DNA from: an uncultured Oscillibacter sp.
GTDB taxonomy: Bacteria > Bacillota > Clostridia > Oscillospirales > Oscillospiraceae
Direction: 5' to 3'
NCBI GenBank assembly: GCA_910584995.1
Contig: CAJUDW010000006.1
Span: 1-64,000 of the forward strand
Length of the DNA: 64,000 bases
Shown: piece after piece, positions 7,587-15,447 of the stretch
How positions within the stretch are numbered: the stretch's first letter is position 1
Layout: the number at the start of each line of letters is the position of its first letter
Made by a program: the position numbers and the translations under genes
Notes under the pieces: model-generated
Told to the model about the DNA's origin: nothing
The model's input: the letters and a program-made list of their open reading frames with translations, nothing else
Databases searched by the model: none

Positions 7587-7848
7587 GAGGGGGCATGGCT
7601 TCCGCCATGCCCCCTCTTTACGCGTCAAAAAAGATGTTTCCCATCTTTTTTGAAAAGGCTCCGCTTCGCTGTGCGCCTCGGTTGTCCGCCTTTAGCGGAC
7701 AATCCGGCGCTCGCTTCACGCAAAGTGTTTTTCCCACGTACATGCCGCGGGAAAAACGATGAAACTTTTTTGCCGCCTGCGGGCAGCAAACTCTTGCAGA
7801 GGGCTTTGGGGGACAGGAGAGGAGGCATGGCTTCCGCCATGCCTCCTC
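7587..7848 (+). repeat. structured dispersed element, copy B
   Basis: Outer hairpins at 7587-7616 and 7819-7848 share the inner stem-loop GGCATGGCTTCCGCCATGCC and differ only by paired changes (GGGGG/CCCCC against GGAGG/CCTCC). The core has H1 AAAAAAGATG/CATCTTTTTT (7627-7651), H2 TTGTCCGC/GCGGACAA (7682-7702), H3 GTTTTTCCC/GGGAAAAAC (7727-7757) and H4 TTTGC...GCAAA (7769-7790). It occupies most of the 7459-7862 gap between the CHAP lysin gene and punA, both on the minus strand, so it is antisense to that transcription. The right outer hairpin probably terminates the lysis operon. Confidence 0.85.
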
Positions 7849-7862
7849 TTTGCCAAAAGCCT

Positions 7863-8510
7863 TTATGCCCCATCCCGCATCTGGTGGTAGCGATACAGCA
7901 TAGTCAAAAACTGCTGCCGGGTCAGGGCGGATGACAGCATCCAATCCCCCTGCCGGTTCCCCCGGAGAATCCCTGCCTCTACCGCCCATTCCACCGCCTC
8001 CCTGTGGGCCTCTGCGGGAATATTGTCCACAGGCCCGCTCTCCTTTTCGTACCGTGGACGGCAGGCCCCCACAATCAGCCCCGTATGCCGGGCCCGGCGC
8101 TGGACCTGCCCGCCGTTGGCGTCGTTTCCCGAACCGGTATTGCCCTCAATAGCAGTCACCTGATCCCCAAACGCGTTCTCCACAATGCCGCAGTGATCCG
8201 TGAGCCCTCCGCCGGGAAAGTCGTAAATCACCACGTCTCCCGGGCGGTAGTCCCCCGTCACCCACAGCCCCGCATCCCGGGCCGCCCGCATCAGCGCCCC
8301 GCAGGAGGCAGTCTTCTCTGGCAGCAGCGCCTGGGCCCCCGCCTGGTGAAAACACCACTGCACAAAAGCCATGCACCAGGGAAAATCCTTTCCGGCAACC
8401 TCGTGGCCCCAGTACCAGGTGTTGTACTTCACCCGGTTGCTGCCGGCGGGGGACTCCTTCACGCCAAGTTCCCCCCGGGCAGCGGCCAGCACATCGGCGG
8501 CCCGGGCCAT
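7863..8510 (-). CDS. CHAP-domain phage lysin
   Basis: A 215-residue peptidoglycan hydrolase. The CHAP domain covers roughly residues 1-150: the catalytic cysteine lies in PWCMAFVQWCFHQAG (near 44), the histidine in LTDHCGIVE (near 105), and IEGNTG supplies the third catalytic region. The C-terminal 60 residues (EAVEWAVEAGILRGN...ALTRQQFLTMLYRY) look like one S-layer-homology repeat for cell-wall anchoring. The start at 8510 overlaps the holin stop as TGATG; a GTG nine bases upstream is an alternative. It is the third gene of an XhlA-holin-lysin cassette, so its likely job is release of phage-type particles. Confidence 0.85.
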   Translation of the reverse strand: MARAADVLAAARGELGVKESPAGSNRVKYNTWYWGHEVAGKDFPWCMAFVQWCFHQAGAQALLPEKTASCGALMRAARDAGLWVTGDYRPGDVVIYDFPGGGLTDHCGIVENAFGDQVTAIEGNTGSGNDANGGQVQRRARHTGLIVGACRPRYEKESGPVDNIPAEAHREAVEWAVEAGILRGNRQGDWMLSSALTRQQFLTMLYRYHQMRDGA

Positions 8511-8812
8511 CAGGCGCACTCCCTGCGGCGGCGGAGATCCAGCACGGCCGCCTCCACCGCCATCTCCACCGCTTCGTCGTCCATCCGATAGCCCCGGCCC
8601 TCCAGAAACGCCAGGACATAAGCTTTTTTCTCCTGCCCGCCGCCGGAACGGTACATCTGCTCCGCCGCCGACACGGCAATTTCCGCCCAGGTCCGCAGGG
8701 ATTCCTGCTGCTGGGCAGTGGTGCGGCCCCGCAGCCAGGGGATAACAAATGCGGTCAGCAGGGCGGCGGCCAGGGCCGTCAGCGCCTCCAGCAGGGACGT
8801 CAAATCAATCAT
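8510..8812 (-). CDS. phage holin, LLH-like
   Basis: A 100-residue protein with one N-terminal membrane helix (SLLEALTALAAALLTAFVIPWL, residues 4-25) followed by a charged helical tail with YVLAFLEGRGYRMDD. This is the layout of LLH-family holins of Firmicute phages, which form membrane lesions that let the endolysin out. The ATG at 8812 follows GAGGAAAGG; a longer frame to 8860 is not needed. It lies between the XhlA-like and lysin genes, the usual order in PBSX-type lysis modules. Confidence 0.75.
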   Translation of the reverse strand: MIDLTSLLEALTALAAALLTAFVIPWLRGRTTAQQQESLRTWAEIAVSAAEQMYRSGGGQEKKAYVLAFLEGRGYRMDDEAVEMAVEAAVLDLRRRRECA

Positions 8813-8890
8813 AAGCGCCTTTCCTCTCCGTCCGGCTTCTGCCGGACTTTTCCTTTTCAAATACGGCTTTTCCTGTAAACCTATCTCCCC

Positions 8891-9217
8891 TTACAGTCCC
8901 AGTCCTGCCAGCATGTAGGCAATCACGGCAGCGCAGACCGCCCAGACGGCCTTGTCCGCCAGGTTCTCCCAGCGCCTGACAGGCTTTTCCCGCTGGGCCT
9001 CCTGCCAGGCCACCAGCTTGTCCAGCTTTTCCATAATGGCCTGGTACTGGGCGTCCCGAACGGAACCCTGGCGTTCCAGGGCGTTCAGGCGTCCGAAAAT
9101 CTCCTGGTGGCTTCTGCCGTTGCGATCCTGGACCTCGTCCATCCGCTTTTCCAGCATCTCCAGCCGGGCAGTTCCCAGGCATCCCCGTTCTGCCTCCATG
9201 GCACAGCCTTCCGGCAT
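8891..9217 (-). CDS. XhlA-like phage hemolysin/holin-associated protein
   Basis: A 108-residue protein: a charged, coiled-coil N-terminal two thirds (LEMLEKRMDEVQDRNGRSHQEIFGRLNALER...) and one C-terminal membrane helix (AVWAVCAAVIAYMLAGLGL) at the very end. This is the topology of XhlA, the membrane partner of the PBSX holin. The ATG at 9217 has AAGGAGGGG six bases upstream. It is first in the three-gene lysis cassette. No structural phage gene lies next to the cassette; the nearest are 44 kb away on the same strand. Confidence 0.75.
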   Translation of the reverse strand: MPEGCAMEAERGCLGTARLEMLEKRMDEVQDRNGRSHQEIFGRLNALERQGSVRDAQYQAIMEKLDKLVAWQEAQREKPVRRWENLADKAVWAVCAAVIAYMLAGLGL

Positions 9218-9377
9218 GGCGTCCCCCTCCTTTCCGATAGAAATAGACGCGCTCCCGCCTGCGCCCGCCGATCCCCCTGTCCACATGTTCAGGATGGGGC
9301 GCGGGCTTTGCGCCTCTCACCTGAAGGGGCCAAACCCCCGGTTTGGTTCCCGCCGCCGTGCAACAGGCGGAAAATTC

Positions 9378-9404
9378 CCGCCGCCGGCGAGCCTCCGGCG
9401 GCGG
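9378..9404. repeat. GC-rich inverted repeat upstream of the lysis cassette
   Basis: Arms CCGCCGCCGG (9378-9387) and CCGGCGGCGG (9395-9404) with a 7-nt loop, followed on the plus strand by TTTCCCTTTC. It could be a terminator left from a lost upstream gene or a leader structure of the lysis operon. Nothing else was seen in the 9218-9429 stretch. Confidence 0.4.
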
Positions 9405-9429
9405 TTTCCCTTTCTGCGGCATGGCAGCC

Positions 9430-9458
9430 TTGAACAATCTGCGGAAATCTGATATGAT
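9430..9458 (+). promoter_or_regulatory. promoter of the ribokinase-like gene
   Basis: TTGAAC (9430-9435), a 17-bp spacer and TATGAT (9453-9458), about 90 bp before the start codon at 9553. Confidence 0.7.
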
Positions 9459-9552
9459 GGAAAAATACCGGAAACTCCCGCGGCAGACGCCGGGAGGCAC
9501 GGCCCGCCTCACCCACCGCCTGTCATCAATCAATGGTAATGGAGGTTTCCTT

Positions 9553-10455
9553 ATGCGGATATTGAATTTCGGTTCTTTGAATATCGACTATGTATATCAG
9601 GTTGACCACTTTGTAACTCCCGGGGAAACGCTCCGCTCCCTTTCCCTGGGGCGGAATTGCGGCGGCAAGGGGCTGAACCAATCCATTGCCCTGGCGCGGG
9701 CCGGTATGGAGGTTTGGCATGCCGGCCTGATCGGGCCGGACGGGTTATTTTTACGGGACGAACTGCATACGTCCGGCGTCCATACGGAATTCGTCCATAC
9801 GGTCCCCGAAAGCACCGGGCACGCCATTATCCAAATCGACAAATCCGGCCAGAACTGCATCCTTTTGTACAGTGGGGCAAATTACTGCCTGACCCGGGAG
9901 TATATCCGGGATGTCCTCAGCCACTTTTCCGCAGGGGATGCCGTTATCCTGCAAAACGAAACAAACCTGGTGGAGTTTATCATACAGGAAGCCGCCGGAA
10001 GGGGAATGAAAATCGCTTTTAACGCGGCTCCCGCACAGGGGAACCTTCTGGACATGCCGCTCAGCCTGCTCTCCTGGCTGATGGTGAACGAGACTGAGGG
10101 AGAGATTTTAACCGGCGAACATGAGCCGGACGCCGTTATCCGCCGCCTGACGGAGGAGTATCCCTCTGCGGTTCACATCTTAACCTTGGGGAAACACGGT
10201 TCGATTGCCGCCCATGGCAGTGAAGTTATCCGGGTTCCCGCAGTCCCTGTTGACGCTCTGGATACGACTGCCGCAGGCGATACCTTCACCGGGTTTTTCA
10301 TGCGGGGCGCGCTGGACGGCCGGCCCCTGGAGGAGTGCCTCCGCCTGGCTACCGCCGCAAGCGCCATTGCGGTCACCCGCAGCGGCGCCGCCGCATCCAT
10401 TCCCAGCTACCCGGAGGCTTTTGCGCAGTATGAACGGGCTTTCCGCAAATCCTGA
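9553..10455 (+). CDS. PfkB-family carbohydrate kinase (ribokinase-like)
   Basis: A 300-residue cytoplasmic kinase of the ribokinase/PfkB family, which phosphorylates a sugar or nucleoside. Signature 1 is LGRNCGGKGLNQSIALARAG (near residue 33). Signature 2, with the catalytic Asp, is ALDTTAAGDTFTGFFMRGAL (near 235). MVNETEGEIL is the family's mid-region element. GGAGG precedes the ATG at 9553, which is preferred over an upstream open frame from 9343. The gene is monocistronic, with its own promoter and terminator, and faces the GntR/UTRA regulator gene across the terminator. Substrate not determinable; RbsK-like by overall pattern. Confidence 0.88.
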   Translation: MRILNFGSLNIDYVYQVDHFVTPGETLRSLSLGRNCGGKGLNQSIALARAGMEVWHAGLIGPDGLFLRDELHTSGVHTEFVHTVPESTGHAIIQIDKSGQNCILLYSGANYCLTREYIRDVLSHFSAGDAVILQNETNLVEFIIQEAAGRGMKIAFNAAPAQGNLLDMPLSLLSWLMVNETEGEILTGEHEPDAVIRRLTEEYPSAVHILTLGKHGSIAAHGSEVIRVPAVPVDALDTTAAGDTFTGFFMRGALDGRPLEECLRLATAASAIAVTRSGAAASIPSYPEAFAQYERAFRKS

Positions 10456-10494
10456 TTGGCCACCGCAGCCGGGCATATCGGTACATCCGCCAAC

Positions 10495-10532
10495 AAAAGC
10501 CTTGGCCGCCCCATGGGGCAGCCAAGGCTTTT
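10495..10532 (+). terminator. intrinsic terminator after the kinase gene, bidirectional
   Basis: A long stem AAAAGCCTTGGC / GCCAAGGCTTTT enclosing GCCCC/GGGGC, with A- and T-runs at the two ends, serves both the kinase (plus) and the GntR gene (minus). Confidence 0.9.
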
Positions 10533-10644
10533 CCCTTTCCCAGCAAATCACAGCGCGTGAAAATGCCGGAACGAACAGCAACTCTTCATTACTCAGCCTC
10601 AAAGGGGATTCCCCTCTGGATGCTGCGCAATGGAGAGCTGCCGT

Positions 10645-11355
10645 TTACCGGTTATAGTCAAAGTGCAGGCGGATCCGGTCGCCGCGGAACAAAATACGGT
10701 TGATTTCATAGGGCGTGTCATCTCTGGAATAATTAAGCTGTTCCAAAGACAAAAGCGGATAGCCCGCAGAGACCTCCAGCTGCTCCGCAACCTTCGACGA
10801 GGCGAAGGCAATTTCCAGGAATTCATTGGTGGAGGCGATTTGATAACCGTAGGACTCCAAAATATCCTGAAGCGCGGTATCATAAACATCCCGGGATTCG
10901 AAATCAGGAAACAGGCGTTCCGGAAGGAAGGAATCGGAAATGGCGAAGGGCTGGCCGTCTACAAAACGGATGTGCCTGTGAAAATAGATGCCGCTGCCCT
11001 CCGTGGTCTGCAGCAGGGACGCCAGCTTCGGCGTGGCAATCACCCTCTTGAATTCCAGCACCTTGTTTTCCGTCAGGTAGCCCCGCTGCTCAAGCTGATC
11101 CCGGATACGCTGCTTATACGGCGCATGGGCGTGAATCTTTTTTGGCAGCACGAAGCTTCCTTTTCCGTGAATACTTTCAATCAAGCCGTCGTGGATCAAT
11201 GTCGCCAGGACGTTGCGCACCAGCGTCCGGCTGACATGATACTGCTGAACCAGTTCCGTTTCCGACGGGATCTTGTCGCCGGGCTTCCATTTCCCCTCCG
11301 CCAAACTCTCCCGCAGAGCGTGCTCCAGCATTTCCTGCTTTGTGTGTACCCTCAT
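10645..11355 (-). CDS. GntR-family regulator, HutC/UTRA type
   Basis: A 236-residue transcription factor. A winged-helix DNA-binding domain occupies residues 5-70, with KIPSETELVQQYHVSRTLVR as the recognition region. A UTRA effector domain follows, with YRFRHIRF-like IYFHRHIRFVDGQPFAISDSFLP in the middle and an RGDRIRLHFDY end. UTRA domains bind small metabolites such as sugar phosphates or amino acid derivatives. The ATG at 11355 (GAGG upstream) is chosen over one at 11418, because the family begins just before the helix-turn-helix. It has its own promoter. Likely targets are the neighbouring kinase or the operon at 11.6-17.6 kb; this is inference. Confidence 0.88.
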   Translation of the reverse strand: MRVHTKQEMLEHALRESLAEGKWKPGDKIPSETELVQQYHVSRTLVRNVLATLIHDGLIESIHGKGSFVLPKKIHAHAPYKQRIRDQLEQRGYLTENKVLEFKRVIATPKLASLLQTTEGSGIYFHRHIRFVDGQPFAISDSFLPERLFPDFESRDVYDTALQDILESYGYQIASTNEFLEIAFASSKVAEQLEVSAGYPLLSLEQLNYSRDDTPYEINRILFRGDRIRLHFDYNR

Positions 11356-11428
11356 ATCGCGCCTCAAATGAATGATGAATTTGAATGGGCCGCTCCTGCC
11401 ATGCCATTCATTTTCCAAATTTTATTTT

Positions 11429-11457
11429 AGTATAACAAAGTGCCGAAATATTGTCAA
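11429..11457 (-). promoter_or_regulatory. promoter of the GntR regulator gene
   Basis: On the minus strand TTGACA (11457-11452), 17 bp, TATACT (11434-11429). Downstream, TGAATGG (about 11384-11390) and CCATTCA (about 11404-11410) form an inverted repeat within the leader that could be an autoregulatory operator. Confidence 0.75.
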
Positions 11458-11565
11458 ACCTGAATTCCGTTCTCGCAAAAGAAATGTACCGGGGGACGCA
11501 GCCCTCCGCCACCCCCCTGCACCACGGCGGGATTTCCTGACGCAAACCGCCATCTGGGACAAACT

Positions 11566-11593
11566 GGGCGGGCCTGCGTCAGCAGACCCGCCC
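11566..11593 (-). terminator. possible terminator after the dehydratase gene
   Basis: Stem GGGCGGG (11566-11572) / CCCGCCC (11587-11593) lies about 47 bp beyond the end of the IlvD/Edd gene on the minus strand. The following sequence is only weakly T-rich, so efficiency is uncertain. Confidence 0.45.
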
Positions 11594-11639
11594 CAGCGCT
11601 CTCACGCCGCAAAACCGGGATTCCCTATTTGGCGGGAAT

Positions 11640-13298
11640 TCAGCGTCCCGCGTTCTCGCCGCTCATGACCGCGCCTTTCAAAATAGAGCCTACGGTCTGC
11701 TTGTAAATGCCCATAAAGCCCTTAGGCAGCCGGATATCGGGGGTAAACTGCTGCATCCGCCGCCGGATCTCCCCGTCAGGCAGTTCAACCCGCAGGTAGC
11801 GTTCCTCAATGTCATATTCCACAACATCGCCGTCCCGCACTGCGGCCACAGGGCCGCAAAGCCCTGCCTCCGGAGACAGATAGCCGAAACAGGCCCCCGC
11901 CGCCGCACCGGACAGCCGTCCGTCCGTAATGGTGCAGCAGGTGCTCCCCAGGGCGCTCCCCTTGAGGCGGGTAGCAAACTGGTAGGCGGATCCCGGGCCG
12001 CCCTTGGGCCCCTGCATCAGGACAAACACCGCCGTATGGGGCTGGATCTCATCCTTTTCCAGCGCCTCAATGGCAGACATGACGGTGTAGAACACACGCG
12101 CTTTACCCCGGAAATGCCAGAGTTCTCTGGGAACGGCGGATTTTTTAATGAACGCCCCCTCCGGCGCGATATTGCCCTTTACCAGAACCAACCCGCCCTC
12201 CGTGTCCAGCGGCTGGCTGCGGGGGTGGATCACCTCCGGGTTGCGGTTCCTGGCCTCGGCGATGTTCTCCCCCAGGGTCTTTCCGTTGACGCTCAGGCAG
12301 GATAGATCCAGTTGATCCTTCAGTTCCGCCAGCAGGGCGTGGAGGCCTCCGGCCTCATCAAAGTCCCGCATGGTGTGGGGGCCGTTGGGACGGATCCCCA
12401 CCAGAAGGGGGATCTCCTGGCTGGCCTGGGCATAGATCTCGCTGCAATCAATGCCCAGTTCCGCTTCCGTTGCGGCGGCAGGGATGTGGATAACCGTGTT
12501 GGCGGAGCCGCCGATAGCCATGCAGACCTTGATGGCATTGGTGACAGCGGCGTCCGTAATGATTTTACGGGCGGTAATCCCCCGCTGCCACAGATCCATA
12601 ACCTTCCGCCCTGCCTCCTGGGCCAAATCCAGAAGGCCGCTGCTTCTGGCGGAGATGGTCGTGTTTCCGGGCAGGGACATGCCGATAGTCTCCACCATAA
12701 AGCTCATGCTGTTGGCCGTGCCCATCATGCCGCAGGCGCCCGGGCCCGGGCAGGCCGCGTCAATCAGCCGATCCATGTACTCCTGGGTAATCTTCCCTTC
12801 CCGCAATTTGGTGAGATTGATGCCGATATCAATGAAGTCCACGTTCTGGCCGTCCAGCTTTCCCGTGTTCATGTATCCGCCGGTCACGATGATGGTGGGC
12901 AGATCCAGCCGTCCGGCAGCCATCAGCAGGGCGGGAACCACCTTGTCGCAGGTGCCGATAAGAACCAGCGCATCCATCTTGTTGGCCTCGGCATACATCT
13001 CAATCTCATTGACCAGCAGGTCGCGGCTGGGCAGCACATAGGCTCCGCTGCCGATGCAGTCGCAGAGGTTCATGCCGTTGAAGTTGAAGGGGACTCCCCC
13101 GGCCTCCCGCACCCCCTTGCACACGGCCTCCGCCACAGGCAGGAGGTGGATATGCCCGGGATTGATGTCGCTCCAGGTGTTCACCACACCTACACGGGGT
13201 TTTGACAGATCCTCGTCGGTCAGGCCAATCCCGTGGAGCAGGGAGCGGGGGGCCGACAGGCCCTCGTAGGTTTTAAATTGGCTTCTCAGTTTTGTCAT
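11640..13298 (-). CDS. IlvD/Edd-family dehydratase, probably acting on a sugar acid or related acid
   Basis: A 552-residue Fe-S dehydratase of the family that holds dihydroxyacid dehydratase, phosphogluconate dehydratase and sugar-acid dehydratases. GTCDKVVPALLMAAGRL (cluster Cys, metal-binding Asp and Lys) and CPGPGACGMMGTANSM are well conserved, as is the C-terminal GKARVFY...GPKGGPGSAYQFATRL region. The first cluster loop is unusual: instead of CDGIAMGHEGMRYSLPSR it reads CDCIGSGAYVLPSR, four residues shorter and lacking the Glu. No other ilv genes are nearby. It is last in an operon with a TRAP transporter and an opine-dehydrogenase-like enzyme, so a catabolic role is more likely than valine synthesis. 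The start at 13298 is set by AAAGGA; the long upstream frame is rejected. Confidence 0.8.
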   Translation of the reverse strand: MTKLRSQFKTYEGLSAPRSLLHGIGLTDEDLSKPRVGVVNTWSDINPGHIHLLPVAEAVCKGVREAGGVPFNFNGMNLCDCIGSGAYVLPSRDLLVNEIEMYAEANKMDALVLIGTCDKVVPALLMAAGRLDLPTIIVTGGYMNTGKLDGQNVDFIDIGINLTKLREGKITQEYMDRLIDAACPGPGACGMMGTANSMSFMVETIGMSLPGNTTISARSSGLLDLAQEAGRKVMDLWQRGITARKIITDAAVTNAIKVCMAIGGSANTVIHIPAAATEAELGIDCSEIYAQASQEIPLLVGIRPNGPHTMRDFDEAGGLHALLAELKDQLDLSCLSVNGKTLGENIAEARNRNPEVIHPRSQPLDTEGGLVLVKGNIAPEGAFIKKSAVPRELWHFRGKARVFYTVMSAIEALEKDEIQPHTAVFVLMQGPKGGPGSAYQFATRLKGSALGSTCCTITDGRLSGAAAGACFGYLSPEAGLCGPVAAVRDGDVVEYDIEERYLRVELPDGEIRRRMQQFTPDIRLPKGFMGIYKQTVGSILKGAVMSGENAGR

Positions 13299-13402
13299 AG
13301 AAACATGTCCTTTACTATCACGATTTTTGAAGCTGATCCGCTGAAACTGTTTTATCCGGCAGATACGGGCCCTGCACGGGGCCGGCAATACCGCCGCCCG
13401 GG

Positions 13403-15379
13403 CTATGCCTCTGCGGATCCCTCCGCCCGCTGCTTCCGGCGGATCAAAAGCTGCCGGGTAATAATCACTGCCGCCGCCAGCAGGCCGAACAGGTCGGTCC
13501 GGATGCCGGGAATCACCAGCAGGAAACCGGCAGTCCCCAGCAGTACGGATTCCCATCGCCTCATGGGGTAGGCCGCAAACTGCTCAAAGGCCATGCAGAG
13601 CATGGTGATGCCCGCTACGGCGGTAAACAGGGTAGACACCGTTTCCCAAAGCGGCGCGCCGGTCACCAGCAGGATGCTGGAATTGTACACGAACACATAA
13701 GGCACCAGCAGGCCCGGGAACGCGATGCGGAAGGAAATCCAGCCGGCCTTGGCAGGGTTGCACTGGGCAATGCCCGCACCGGCATAGGCGGCAATGGCTA
13801 CCGGAGGCGTGATGGACGCCATAATCCCGTAGTAGAAGCAGAAGAGATGGGCGGCGATGACAGGTACGCCAAAGCGGGTCAGGACCGGGGCCACCAGCGT
13901 GGCCATCACGATATAGACCCCGGTGCAGGGCAGCCCCATCCCCAGGATGACGGAGAGCAGCATCGCCAGGGCGCAGGTCAGCAGGAGCTGTCCCCGGGCG
14001 AGAATCAGAATATAGTTGCCCAAAACGGTGCCGATTCCCGTCAGGGTGACGATGCCGATGATGAACCCCACGCAGGCGCAGGCCACCGCCACCGAAACAG
14101 AGCGCTGTGCGCCCATAATCAATCCGTCGATGATGTCCCGGAAACTCATGCGGGTGGTCTTCCGAGTCTGGGCCACCACCACGGTGGAAACGATGCCCCA
14201 GAAGCCGGAAAAAACCGCGGAATATCCGGCGCAGATCATATAGATCACCAGAAGGAAGGGAATCAGCAGGTGCCCCCGCTCCAGCAGGGCCTTTTTCAGA
14301 TCAGGGCACTCCTCTTTCCGGAGCCCCCGCAGGCCGGTCTTTCTGGCCCGCAGATGAACTGCCATGAAGATAGCAAAGTAGTACAGCAGGCAGGGGCAGA
14401 TGGCTGCAAACATAATCTGCTTGTAGGGCATACCGATATAGTCCGCCATCAGGAAGGCGGCCGTCCCCATCACAGGCGGCACAATCTGCCCGCCGGTAGA
14501 GGCGCAGGCCTCCACAGCCGCGGCAAACTCCGGCTGGTAACCGATGCGCTTCATCATGGGAATCGTAAAAGATCCGGTGGTCACCACATTGGCGGCGGCG
14601 CTCCCGCTGACGGTACCGAACAGGGCGCTGGAGAGCACGGCCACCTTGGCCGGGCCCCCCGGCTGGCGCCCGGTGAGGGCAATGGCAATATCCTGAATCA
14701 GCGCACCTAATCCGCTCTTTTCCAAGAACGCGCCAAAAATGACAAACAGCACAATGTAGTTTGCGGAGGTTCCCAGGCAGGTGCCGAAAATCCCCTCCGG
14801 GATCATATAGAGATGATCCACCAGCCGCCGGATGCTGCCCCCCTTGGTCTGGAAAATCCCGGGCATCAGGTAGCCGAAGTAGCCGTACAGGAGAAAGATA
14901 ATGGCAATCAGGCTCAGTTCCTTGGCCACGCAACGCCGGGTCGCCTCCAGAATCAGCACGGCCAGCAGCACCGCCATGACCATATCCGTTTTGTTCGCAA
15001 TGCCGCTGCGCATCAGAAAATTCTGGTTATCCAGAATAACGTAGCCGATACAGACAATGGAGAGGAGCGAAAGGGCCACGTCAAAAATAGAGGGACGTTT
15101 CCGCTTCTTTGATCCGGGATACATCAGGAAAGCCAGCGCCATGACAAAAAAGAGGTGGATGGAACGCTGCATCATGGTTTCCAAAAGCCCCGTGCCGGAG
15201 GTATAGATGTGGAAGCAGGCCATCAGCAGGGCCAGGACCGCCGTCACCCTGCCATGCCAGCCGCCTCCAGCAGCCACAGCCTCTTCCTTGGAGTATTTTT
15301 CCAGAATCTCCTGCTGAAGCTTCTCGTCCACGGTTTCCGGCTCTTGGGTGCTCCTCTTTTTCTCATTGAATTGATCCAT
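13403..15379 (-). CDS. fused TRAP transporter permease (DctQM type, TAXI-associated)
   Basis: A 658-residue membrane protein with many hydrophobic helices. The N-terminal part carries the small (4TM) subunit and the rest the large (12TM) subunit in one chain, typical of TAXI-type TRAP systems. Family features include FGAFLEKSGLGALIQDIAIALTG, GTVSGSAAANVVTTGSFTIP, ACASTGGQIVPPVMGTAAF and GMGLPCTGVYIVMATL. The first 45 residues are cytoplasmic and acidic. It imports a carboxylate-type solute using a sodium or proton gradient with the receptor encoded just upstream. GGAGGAG precedes the ATG at 15379. Third gene of the 17.6-11.6 kb operon. Confidence 0.93.
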   Translation of the reverse strand: MDQFNEKKRSTQEPETVDEKLQQEILEKYSKEEAVAAGGGWHGRVTAVLALLMACFHIYTSGTGLLETMMQRSIHLFFVMALAFLMYPGSKKRKRPSIFDVALSLLSIVCIGYVILDNQNFLMRSGIANKTDMVMAVLLAVLILEATRRCVAKELSLIAIIFLLYGYFGYLMPGIFQTKGGSIRRLVDHLYMIPEGIFGTCLGTSANYIVLFVIFGAFLEKSGLGALIQDIAIALTGRQPGGPAKVAVLSSALFGTVSGSAAANVVTTGSFTIPMMKRIGYQPEFAAAVEACASTGGQIVPPVMGTAAFLMADYIGMPYKQIMFAAICPCLLYYFAIFMAVHLRARKTGLRGLRKEECPDLKKALLERGHLLIPFLLVIYMICAGYSAVFSGFWGIVSTVVVAQTRKTTRMSFRDIIDGLIMGAQRSVSVAVACACVGFIIGIVTLTGIGTVLGNYILILARGQLLLTCALAMLLSVILGMGLPCTGVYIVMATLVAPVLTRFGVPVIAAHLFCFYYGIMASITPPVAIAAYAGAGIAQCNPAKAGWISFRIAFPGLLVPYVFVYNSSILLVTGAPLWETVSTLFTAVAGITMLCMAFEQFAAYPMRRWESVLLGTAGFLLVIPGIRTDLFGLLAAAVIITRQLLIRRKQRAEGSAEA

Positions 15380-15447
15380 AAAACTCCTCCAAAGGAAAAT
15401 GACCAGGGACGCGGAACCGTTCTCAGGGATTTTTGACTGTCAAAATG

